Part shown: piece after piece, positions 9,516 through 16,976 of the stretch
How the letters are laid out: the number at the start of each line of letters is the position of its first letter
How positions within the stretch are numbered: the stretch's first letter is position 1
NCBI RefSeq assembly: GCF_900141715.1
Contig: NZ_FQYK01000004.1
Coordinates: 303,172 to 367,171, forward strand
DNA from: Algibacter luteus
Lineage (GTDB): Bacteria > Bacteroidota > Bacteroidia > Flavobacteriales > Flavobacteriaceae
Direction of reading: 5' to 3'
DNA: 64,000 bases
The notes under the pieces: generated by a model
What the model was told of the DNA's origin: nothing
The model's database searches: none
The model's input: the letters and a program-made list of their open reading frames with translations, nothing else
Position numbers and translations under genes: made by a program

Positions 9516-11873
9516 ATGAAAAACAAATACTCTGATTGGTTTAAAGTAGATTTACATATTCACACTGACTTTAGTAATCAAACAAAACCGAATGATTATG
9601 ACGGAACTTTTGACATATCAGTTTTAAAATCAAAACTAATAAAAAATGATGTTAAATTATTTTCACTTACCGACCATAATATTATCAATTCTAAAGCCTA
9701 TGAAGATTATTATAACTCATTTTCTGAAGGCGACCCAATTCTTTTAGTTGGGTGTGAATTTGATATAAAAGTTAAGCAAAATGACGGCAGTTTTTTAACT
9801 TACCATACTCTTTTAATATTTAATGAAAATAACACCATTAAAGCAAATGAAATTTCAAATATAATTGAAACTCATTTTGCAACTAATGGTATTGATATGA
9901 AAGATAGAAATTTAACCATTGACCAAGTTTTTGAATTGTTCAGTTCATATCAATTTTTCTATATTCCTCATGCTGCTGGTCATAAGAACATTATTGAAGC
10001 ATATAAACCAACAAATATTGCAAAAGCACAAGAAATGGTTTTACTTATGGAATGTGCTCATGAAAAAGTTAAGGAAAAAAGTACTCAAATTATTAACGCA
10101 GGGTTTGACAAATTAAAAGAACCTGATTTCCAAAATAAAGAAGACGAAGCATTTATAAATTTTTCAGATAATCACAATTGTAATATATATCCAACTCCCA
10201 AAAGTGGAACTCCACATGAATTTTATTGTTTAAAAGGAGAGCCAACTTATGAAACTTTAAGATTCGCTTGTATCGACCCTTTATCACGCATTAGAAAACA
10301 AACTGATGTAGATTTACTAAAAAATGTAAATAAGTACATTTCATCTATTAAAATTGAAAATATAAAAGATGTTGAAAACTGTGAAATAGAATTTAGTCCC
10401 AATTTGAATGCAATTATCGGAGGTGCTTCATCCGGAAAAAGTTTATTATTTAATCTTATTGGAAAAAAAATAGAAAACAACAAGCATAAATTTAACAGGT
10501 ATCACAAAGAGGATTTAAACTCACTTATAAAAGCTTCTAATAGTCAAAATTATCAAAATTCTTTACATTTTAATAGTGACGAAATAATCTACATAAATCA
10601 AGGAGATATAGTAAATTATTTTGAAGAAGGCGACTTAACTAAATTGGTTAAAGAATCAGAAAAAAATGAAGAACTAACAATTGCAGAAGAAAATATCAAA
10701 TCTAGAAGGTCACAATTATCAAATGAATTTGATGATTTCAACAATTCATATCACCAAGATTTTTCAATTCAAGAAGGTGATTTTGAAAATATGTTGAGCG
10801 ATAGTTTTTATTTCGTTGAAATAAATTCAGCTATAAATACTATAGACTTTGAGGAAAAAGATAATCTCTTAAATAAAATATCATCTAATACAGAAACTTT
10901 AAGAGAAGATAAAGTATTTGAATTTTTAGTTGAAGAAATAGAATTAATCGAGCAATTTGAAAGATTGATTCTAGAAAAGAAAGAACTAATACAACTAAAA
11001 AAGAATCTTCAAATGAAAAGGGTTAGCTTCATAAACGATGTTAATCAAATAATTAGACAAAAAAATAGCCAACTAAATTCAACATCACGAGCAAAAAATG
11101 CTTCTATAGAACGTAGAAACAACTTAATAACATCTTGTAATAAATTATTTAAATCAGCATCAAAATTTAATAGAACAACTGAAATATTACAAAATTATGA
11201 ATATCAAACAGCTGAAAATATTGAAATTAATGAATCTGTTAAACTCACATTAGAAGTAGAAAATAATATTAATTTATCTAATTCAATTATTGGTTGTTTA
11301 AACTTTGGACATTCAGATAGTACAATCTATATAAATTATTTAGGTCTTGTAAAAGACAATTCTCAAATAAAAAATTATAATGAGTATTCAAAGCAGATTT
11401 TAGCAAATAAGATAATAAGTTCGACGAATATAATTTTAGAAAAATTTAATTCCCCTACTTCATATTTAGATTATGGCGTAAATGGAAATTCTAAAAATAA
11501 ATCACCGGGTTATAATTCAGAAATGTACTTAAAAACAATTCTTCAACAGGAGAATTGTAAACTTGTGATGATTGACCAACCAGAAGATAATTTAGGCAAT
11601 AGTTTCAAGAATGAAGACCTTATTAAATTATTAAGAGATCACAAGTTTAAGAAGCAGATTATTATAGTTACCCATAATCCTTCTATAGTTGTTTATGGTG
11701 ATTCTGAAAATATAATACTTGCAAAAAATGAAAATGAAAAAATATCATATGAACAATTAGTTTTAGAACGTAAAGAAAATCAAGAATTAATAATAGATAA
11801 TTTGGATGGCGGAAAATATATTTTTGATATGCGTTCTAGAAAATACAACATAAAAAAATTACTTAACTCATGA
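9516..11873 (+). CDS. PHP-domain / SMC-like ATPase fusion, probable nucleic-acid-directed defence or repair ATPase
   Basis: A 785-residue protein. Residues 1-~270 form a PHP phosphoesterase domain with metal-ligand motifs DLHIHTDFS (H14, H16, D18), LTDHN (D53, H54), GCEFD (E81), IPHAAGHK (~H151) and FSDNHN. From ~275 an SMC/RecN/OLD-like ATPase follows: Walker A GGASSGKS at 302-309, a long helical and charged middle (~370-600) likely to form a coiled coil, Walker B-like VMIDQPEDN with D687, and IIVTHNPS with H720. PHP-ATPase fusions of this type are scattered in bacterial accessory regions; a nuclease or phosphoesterase gated by ATPase-driven DNA sensing is inferred. It overlaps the next gene by 4 bases (ATGA), so the two are translationally coupled. 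The gene is visibly more AT-rich than its flanks, consistent with acquisition. Confidence 0.8.
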   Translation: MKNKYSDWFKVDLHIHTDFSNQTKPNDYDGTFDISVLKSKLIKNDVKLFSLTDHNIINSKAYEDYYNSFSEGDPILLVGCEFDIKVKQNDGSFLTYHTLLIFNENNTIKANEISNIIETHFATNGIDMKDRNLTIDQVFELFSSYQFFYIPHAAGHKNIIEAYKPTNIAKAQEMVLLMECAHEKVKEKSTQIINAGFDKLKEPDFQNKEDEAFINFSDNHNCNIYPTPKSGTPHEFYCLKGEPTYETLRFACIDPLSRIRKQTDVDLLKNVNKYISSIKIENIKDVENCEIEFSPNLNAIIGGASSGKSLLFNLIGKKIENNKHKFNRYHKEDLNSLIKASNSQNYQNSLHFNSDEIIYINQGDIVNYFEEGDLTKLVKESEKNEELTIAEENIKSRRSQLSNEFDDFNNSYHQDFSIQEGDFENMLSDSFYFVEINSAINTIDFEEKDNLLNKISSNTETLREDKVFEFLVEEIELIEQFERLILEKKELIQLKKNLQMKRVSFINDVNQIIRQKNSQLNSTSRAKNASIERRNNLITSCNKLFKSASKFNRTTEILQNYEYQTAENIEINESVKLTLEVENNINLSNSIIGCLNFGHSDSTIYINYLGLVKDNSQIKNYNEYSKQILANKIISSTNIILEKFNSPTSYLDYGVNGNSKNKSPGYNSEMYLKTILQQENCKLVMIDQPEDNLGNSFKNEDLIKLLRDHKFKKQIIIVTHNPSIVVYGDSENIILAKNENEKISYEQLVLERKENQELIIDNLDGGKYIFDMRSRKYNIKKLLNS

Positions 11874-12202
11874 TAAAAGTAAAAAACAAGTTCAACGAAT
11901 CTAATTTAGAAATTAATTTTTCTAGAGATACTCAATCGATAAAAGACATTACTATCCATACATCTAACGATGTAAACTTCAAAGAATTAATTGACTATCT
12001 ACTAGAAATTATAACAGAAAAAGAAAATCTTGAAATAGAATATGATGATTTTGAAGACCAAGAAAATGTTGAAAAACTTGAGTTAATAAAAGGTACTATT
12101 AATGAAATTTATGAAAAATTCAATGCTTCTATTGTTATAAATAGTGAAGTAAATGTAACAGATGATGAAACTGAAGAACAAAATGATGATTTACCTTTTT
12201 AA
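11870..12202 (+). CDS. small acidic partner protein with SSB-like C-terminal tip
   Basis: A 110-residue acidic protein of no family I recognise. Its start overlaps the stop of the ATPase gene (ATGA), so the two are probably made together and may form a complex. Residues 1-~90 look like a small alpha/beta domain. The last 20 residues are disordered and acidic, ending in EEQNDDLPF. That end closely copies the C-terminal tip of bacterial SSB (acidic residues then I/L-P-F), through which SSB recruits RecQ, RecO, PriA, exonuclease I and others. There is no visible OB fold and the protein is short for an SSB, so it is more likely a mimic or adaptor. The function is inferred only. Confidence 0.7.
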   Translation: MIKVKNKFNESNLEINFSRDTQSIKDITIHTSNDVNFKELIDYLLEIITEKENLEIEYDDFEDQENVEKLELIKGTINEIYEKFNASIVINSEVNVTDDETEEQNDDLPF

Positions 12203-12213
12203 AACACGAGAGA

Positions 12214-12302
12214 TTAACAACGTGTATAATTAATTGCTATTGCGGGCTTACTTTTGAAAATCCAATCAGATTTTCTATTAGCTTTGTATTTACTAACGTT
12301 AC
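12214..12302 (+). repeat. attC-like recombination site 4 (right end of island)
   Basis: TTAACAACGTGTATAATTAA (12214-12233) begins just after the small acidic gene. The apical hairpin is GAAAATC (12256-12262) with GATTTTC (12269-12275), and the site closes with CTAACGTTACC near 12293-12303. Its outer arm does not match the start of cassette 4 (GTTGTGCTTC) beyond GTTGT, so it is the least regular of the four sites. Confidence 0.45.
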
Positions 12303-12324
12303 CTTTAAATCAAAAAACCTAATA

Positions 12325-12861
12325 ATGACCACAACCCTAAAAAATGGCATTTTAGTTTTCAGCACCGTATTCCTATTTGGATGTTCATCAAGTGATGATA
12401 AAGCTAATGATAATGCTGATTGCATGAAAACCATAACCATTCCGCAATATTATTTTATAAATAATCAATCGTATAGTTATGAAACGACGCAAGAATTACC
12501 TTGTGATTTTCCAGAACCCACAGAACCAGAATTGATTCAAGCCCCTGCATTAGAAGGCTTCACGTATGAAGTTTTAAAGTTTGAGTTTACACCGGATACA
12601 GGCAACAATACATCGCGATTACAATTCGAAATCAAATTAAATAATCCAAACGACTATGCAGTTTCTGGAGTGCCTATGCTCACCATGAATGCAGATGGCT
12701 TAGTAACAACAGCCAGTTTTTCTAATTATGCTTCGGTGCCCTGTCTTGAAATTGGTGCAAATTCAAGTTGTATTTTAACTTTCGATCAAGAAAGTTCTTT
12801 AGACTTAGCTGTAATTAATTCCATCCAATTATTAAACGTGGAATATTTTCTCATCAACTAG
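12325..12861 (+). CDS. hypothetical lipoprotein
   Basis: A 178-residue protein with a signal peptide and lipobox VFLFGCSSSDD, so it is lipidated at about C16-C17 and anchored in a membrane. The serine/aspartate run after the cysteine is typical of exported Bacteroidota lipoproteins. The mature part is rich in beta strands (YEVLKFEFTPDTGNN, LQFEIKLNNPNDYAVSG), suggesting an immunoglobulin-like fold; I do not recognise the family. It follows the last attC-like site by 22 bases but no site follows it, so it is probably the chromosomal neighbour rather than a cassette. Confidence 0.7.
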   Translation: MTTTLKNGILVFSTVFLFGCSSSDDKANDNADCMKTITIPQYYFINNQSYSYETTQELPCDFPEPTEPELIQAPALEGFTYEVLKFEFTPDTGNNTSRLQFEIKLNNPNDYAVSGVPMLTMNADGLVTTASFSNYASVPCLEIGANSSCILTFDQESSLDLAVINSIQLLNVEYFLIN

Positions 12862-12988
12862 GATTAGTTTCATCTAAAACTATGGCTTTAGTCAATTCTT
12901 TTAATGCCGCAAAGCACAAAACAATCACACCCTCCATTTTATTTTTCGTACCTTGATAACTAGCTATTAATCAAATAAATACGAAATT

Positions 12989-13510
12989 ATGAAATCAAGA
13001 ACATTAGTGATGATGCTTATTCTTTTGGCTTTGGCCATAACCAATTGCAAGCAAACCGACAAAGCAATGGTTGTTGAAACCCCTGTAGACCTTTTAAATG
13101 AACCCTTCCCAGAAGCTCAAGAAGCTGTAAAACTTACGATGGACAGTATTTTACAAAGTGTTAAGGATGGCGATTTGGATAAACTCATTTCCTTCCATGC
13201 CTATGGCCCGAAATTCACAGAATTTAAAAATGGGGAACCTAGAAATGATGGCGCTGAGAATGAAAAATTTGAACGCGGCGTTTTTGGTTCAGTTACCGAA
13301 GTGGTGAAATTCGATGTGAACGACATGAAAATTGCCGTTTTTGATAACGTCGCGAACGTGACCATGCACACCGATTTTCATTTAAAATTTGGAGAAGACC
13401 TCGCGGTGGTTAACGAACAAATGACCTTGTTATTTCTAAACACCGATAAAGGTTGGAGAATTGTGCACGAACACCATTCGGAGCTAAAGCAACCGGAAGC
13501 AGCCGAATAA
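12989..13510 (+). CDS. lipoprotein with SnoaL/NTF2-like (DUF4440-type) domain
   Basis: A 173-residue protein with a signal peptide ending in LALAITNCKQT, a likely lipobox with the cysteine near residue 20. The mature part has the cone-shaped NTF2-like pattern: a helix (VKLTMDSILQSVKDGDLDKLISFHA), strands carrying KFTEFKNGEP, and the C-terminal GWRIVHEHHSEL typical of DUF4440/SnoaL proteins. Members bind small ligands or act as unassigned enzymes. It stands alone, convergent with the transglutaminase operon 7 bases away. Confidence 0.75.
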   Translation: MKSRTLVMMLILLALAITNCKQTDKAMVVETPVDLLNEPFPEAQEAVKLTMDSILQSVKDGDLDKLISFHAYGPKFTEFKNGEPRNDGAENEKFERGVFGSVTEVVKFDVNDMKIAVFDNVANVTMHTDFHLKFGEDLAVVNEQMTLLFLNTDKGWRIVHEHHSELKQPEAAE

Positions 13511-13517
13511 ATACCGT

Positions 13518-14408
13518 TTAAACCGCAGGCCTGATATCGACAGCCACTTTCATTTTGTTGTCACCAGAACTGTAAATCACACCTTTTAAAGGCGGCACAT
13601 CATAATAATCGCGACCATAAGCGGTAATAATGTGCTGGTTTTGAGGTATTTGATTGTTTGTAGGATCGAAATCTACCCATCCAAAAGTGGGGATATACAC
13701 CGAGAACCACGCATGCGACGCATCGGCACCTACAAGTTTTTCTTTTCCTGGTGGCGGTAAAGTTTCAATATAACCACTCACATAACGCGCGGGCAACCCA
13801 ACCGAACGCACACAAGCAATAGCAATTTGAGCAAAATCTTGACAAACCCCTTTCTTTTGCAAAATCACGTCGTGAATAGGCGTCGCCACATTTGTAACAT
13901 TTGGGTTGAACTCAAATTCGGTGTAAATGCGTTGCATCAATTCGTAAGCCGCCTCAAAAATAGACCGATTGGGCTGAAAAGAGACTTCGGCATAGGCTCG
14001 TATTTCTGGCGAAATATTCGCAATAAGCACAGATTCTAAAATAAACTGCTTCACATCCCACAATCCCGGATCTTGATGTTTTAAATGCTGCAAACCTTCC
14101 GATAAGGTGATGCTTTTTCCACTAACAGATTGGTGGATATCGGGCATTAGCGTATGATCTTTTTCAATGGTGCTTACCGCAATTACCTTTAAGGTTTTAT
14201 GATAGTCTTGAATTGAAAAGCGGGTAATGGTATTGCCAAAAAAGTCTGTTTTCTCTGAAAAGTCAGTCGGTTTCGGATGAATTTCTAAAGCATAATTCAC
14301 TACTTTTTGCCCCAACATATCTTTCGGTTTCAACGTGGCAATGTTATGACAAAACGTAACGCCATTTTCGTATTTATAACTCGTGGTATGTGATAAACGA
14401 TATAACAT
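13518..14408 (-). CDS. transglutaminase-like cysteine peptidase family protein
   Basis: A 296-residue protein. An N-terminal beta domain (bacterial transglutaminase N-region, YRLSHTTSYKYENG) precedes the papain-like core with the triad C189 (KKGVCQDFAQIA), H232 (DASHAWFSVYIP) and D248 (FDPTN). Related proteins cleave or form amide bonds; the substrate is unknown. It is the last gene of a three-gene minus-strand unit and starts at the base next to the stop codon of the ATP-grasp gene. Iyer and Aravind described such clusters as amidoligase systems that may make or remove peptide tags; the biochemistry remains largely unproven. Confidence 0.88.
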   Translation of the reverse strand: MLYRLSHTTSYKYENGVTFCHNIATLKPKDMLGQKVVNYALEIHPKPTDFSEKTDFFGNTITRFSIQDYHKTLKVIAVSTIEKDHTLMPDIHQSVSGKSITLSEGLQHLKHQDPGLWDVKQFILESVLIANISPEIRAYAEVSFQPNRSIFEAAYELMQRIYTEFEFNPNVTNVATPIHDVILQKKGVCQDFAQIAIACVRSVGLPARYVSGYIETLPPPGKEKLVGADASHAWFSVYIPTFGWVDFDPTNNQIPQNQHIITAYGRDYYDVPPLKGVIYSSGDNKMKVAVDIRPAV

Positions 14409-16970
14409 TTAGGTTATGGGGAAATTTTGATTAGCCAATTGAGTTTGCTGATACGAATGGTTGAAATAGGTATCGGAAATCGCCATAGAGGTGTTATGCA
14501 GCAAATCGCTTAGTTCTGCTAATAAATCGTCTAAATTCGGTCGAATACTACCATCAGAACTCAGAAGCAGCAAGTTTTCAATATTTAAGCTTTGCATTTT
14601 ACGATGCGCTTCATCAATTTTTTGCTGGCAAATAGAAACTTGGTTTGAGCCTTCAGAATAGGGGAGTCGGTCTATATCTTTCTTTATCCGATTGATTTGA
14701 TAAGTCAACGATTTGGCGTAATCTTTATCTAATAAAATAAGCTTAATCACATTCTCTAAACTCAAATACGAACGGTAACTATAACGGTAAATATTAAGAC
14801 TTTCATGACTGGTTAATAGCGACTCTAAAATTTCGTATTGCAGCTGCTCGTTGTAATTAGAAACCAATAACGAACGGCATTTGGCCACATTCATCATGGC
14901 TTGTTCGGTTTGTAAACCTATAAAATAAAGCAGCAACCCTTGGTTGACTAAAATGCTTTCTTCAATAAGCCCCATAAAGGCAATCAATCTGGTAATAATG
15001 CGGTCTAAAACTTTGGAAAGCTCAATCACCGAATAATTTTCGGCGTCTTTAAATTTGCGCCATTGTTTATTAATGCCATCAAAAACGCGCCACATGTCTT
15101 TAGACCATAAGCTACGTAAAGAATAATACGAGTTATTAAAACTTGAAAGCGTTTGTGCAAAACTCCCGTAACGCTTCTCGTCGAGCATTAACGACACAAT
15201 TTCTTCCAAAGGATTGTTTAAGCGTTTTTCTGAACCTTTACCAACAAAACCAGGAAAAGTAGAGGTGATGTGTGTTATGGATTTATACAACAATTCTAAA
15301 CTTTCAGATTCCGATTTTCGGTTGTTGTATTGCTCTTGCGTCATACGATTCAGCACCATGCGTAAATAACGCGCGGTGACTAAAGCACGCCCTAAATAGC
15401 GTCCAGACCAATACAGGTTTTCTGCTGTATGACTCGGTAAATCGTTAATATCGGATATCGTTTGATTGGAAGCATTGTCCCAAGAATAATTTTGAATGTA
15501 ATTTTGAGGCGAATCAGAAACCACCCAAAAATCTTTACTGATGCCACCACGTTGGTTGGACACAAACAAATTTTCGCGTTCTGAAGCCACACGCACTAAA
15601 CCACCGGGCATGATACTATAACCGCCTTGTTTAGCAATGGCAAAGGTTCTGCACATCACTTTTCTGGGTTCTAAAATACCATTGGTGAAATTTGGCGCTG
15701 TAGAGAATGATATTTTTTCTTGTGCGACAAATTGATAGGGTGTTTGTTCTATTTCTTGTCTGAGTTTATTAAGCGCCGTTTCATCTAAAAACTCACAGAA
15801 AAAGATGTTTTCTCTATTCGATCTGTCGATACGTTTCACGACTAAATCTTTCAAATGATTTAAGACGTAATCGCGTTCTTTTTGTTGTCCGCACCACCAA
15901 GACGCAATTTGTGGTAAAATTAAATCTTCGTTAAAAAAGTATTTACATATGGCATTCATAAACGGGATAAGCCCCGAGTTTTCAATTATACCGCTACCAA
16001 TAGGGTTCACGATACTGACTTGTTGTTCTCGTACCACTTCCATAAGGCCAGCAACACCGAGATAAGAATCTTCACGTAATTCTAAAGGATCCATAAACAC
16101 ATCGTCCACACGTCTTAAAACCACATCAACTTGTTTGAGTTGCTTTAAGGTTTTCATCCAAAGCTTGCCATTTCTAACAATTAAATCGTTACCCATAACC
16201 AACGGATACCCTAAAAACGAAGCCAAATAGGCATGTTCAAAATAGGTTTCGTTATGCGGACCCGGAGTTAGAATCACAATATTAGGATTGCTTTTATTTT
16301 GAGGCGCCGCATCAATAAGCATTTGATTGAACTCATGAAAAAACTGCGAAGGTTGCTTCAAATGTATATTTTGAAAGATATTGGGCATGACTCTGTTAAG
16401 CGCATACCTATTTTCTAGAGCATAACCCATACCTGATGGTGCTTGCGTTCGGTCGCTTACCACCCACATACGGCCGTCTGGTCCTCTGGCTAAATCTGCC
16501 GAATAAATGAGTAAATTTTTAGAGGCTGGATATTGAATTTGATCGCATTGCCTCAAAAATCCGCGATGTGCAAATATCACTTCCTGCGGTATAATGCCAT
16601 GTTTTATAAGTGCTCTTTCCCCGTAAATATCTTTTAAAATGAGGTTTAATAATTCGGCACGCTGTTGAAGACCTCTTTCAATGGTGTTTTCCCATTCCGT
16701 TTGATGAATTAAAAAAGGCACGATGTTCAATCCCCAAGAACGGTGCATCCCGTTAGGATCGTTATACACGTTATAGGTTACACCATTTTCTTCCATTAAC
16801 CAATTGACTTCGTCTTGCTTCGCATTGAGATTATTCGGTCCTACTTGAGATAAATTTGTAAGCAAACGTTCCCAATTGGGGTTTATAGACATATCAGATT
16901 TCAATACTTCATCATAATTTCTAAAATCAGAAAAATAATTTTGAAATAGTGTATTTGAATCTATGGACAT
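14409..16970 (-). CDS. circularly permuted ATP-grasp (type 2) fused to alpha-E domain
   Basis: An 853-residue fusion. The first ~480 residues are a circularly permuted ATP-grasp ligase, with DLARGPDGRMWVVSDRTQAP, ALENRYALNRVMP and a C-terminal MPGGLVRVASE motif. Residues ~510 to the end form the helical alpha-E domain (DUF403), opening with ENLYWSGRYLGRALVTARYL. The two are often separate genes; here they are one chain. ATP-grasp enzymes join carboxylates to amines through an acyl phosphate, so a peptide or amide ligase is likely. It sits between two transglutaminase-type genes, with 6 bases separating it from the upstream one and none from the downstream one. Confidence 0.9.
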   Translation of the reverse strand: MSIDSNTLFQNYFSDFRNYDEVLKSDMSINPNWERLLTNLSQVGPNNLNAKQDEVNWLMEENGVTYNVYNDPNGMHRSWGLNIVPFLIHQTEWENTIERGLQQRAELLNLILKDIYGERALIKHGIIPQEVIFAHRGFLRQCDQIQYPASKNLLIYSADLARGPDGRMWVVSDRTQAPSGMGYALENRYALNRVMPNIFQNIHLKQPSQFFHEFNQMLIDAAPQNKSNPNIVILTPGPHNETYFEHAYLASFLGYPLVMGNDLIVRNGKLWMKTLKQLKQVDVVLRRVDDVFMDPLELREDSYLGVAGLMEVVREQQVSIVNPIGSGIIENSGLIPFMNAICKYFFNEDLILPQIASWWCGQQKERDYVLNHLKDLVVKRIDRSNRENIFFCEFLDETALNKLRQEIEQTPYQFVAQEKISFSTAPNFTNGILEPRKVMCRTFAIAKQGGYSIMPGGLVRVASERENLFVSNQRGGISKDFWVVSDSPQNYIQNYSWDNASNQTISDINDLPSHTAENLYWSGRYLGRALVTARYLRMVLNRMTQEQYNNRKSESESLELLYKSITHITSTFPGFVGKGSEKRLNNPLEEIVSLMLDEKRYGSFAQTLSSFNNSYYSLRSLWSKDMWRVFDGINKQWRKFKDAENYSVIELSKVLDRIITRLIAFMGLIEESILVNQGLLLYFIGLQTEQAMMNVAKCRSLLVSNYNEQLQYEILESLLTSHESLNIYRYSYRSYLSLENVIKLILLDKDYAKSLTYQINRIKKDIDRLPYSEGSNQVSICQQKIDEAHRKMQSLNIENLLLLSSDGSIRPNLDDLLAELSDLLHNTSMAISDTYFNHSYQQTQLANQNFPIT

Positions 16971-16976
16971 AGGGTG

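Larger units (their letters stand above)
6951..12302 (+). mobile_element. integron-like gene-cassette island (attC-like sites, no integrase in window)
   Basis: Plus-strand genes alternate with imperfect palindromes of about 90-130 bases that share a layout: RYYYAAC-like start followed by AATG or similar, an inner hairpin built on GAAAATCC/GGATTTT or an equivalent, and an ending ACCGTT or AACGTT. In cassette 1 the opening GTTAGGGGCA (6951-6960) is the exact reverse complement of TGCCCCTAAC (7731-7740). In cassette 2 GTTGTGTGTA (7858-7867) is the exact reverse complement of TACACACAAC (8305-8314). This R'/R'' pairing within one cassette is the hallmark of integron cassettes. The island is interrupted by a duplicated ABC-gene end. 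The absence of an integrase would make it a CALIN-type array (attC cluster lacking an integrase); this is inference from sequence structure. Confidence 0.6.

Noticed and set aside
10247..10483. Minus-strand frame inside the PHP-ATPase gene
   Set aside because: It is the shadow of the Walker A region on the other strand, with no start context or family pattern.
12862..12988. Further cassette boundary after the first lipoprotein
   Set aside because: No RYYYAAC/GTTRRRY pair or GAAAATCC hairpin is present, so the island appears to end near 12302.
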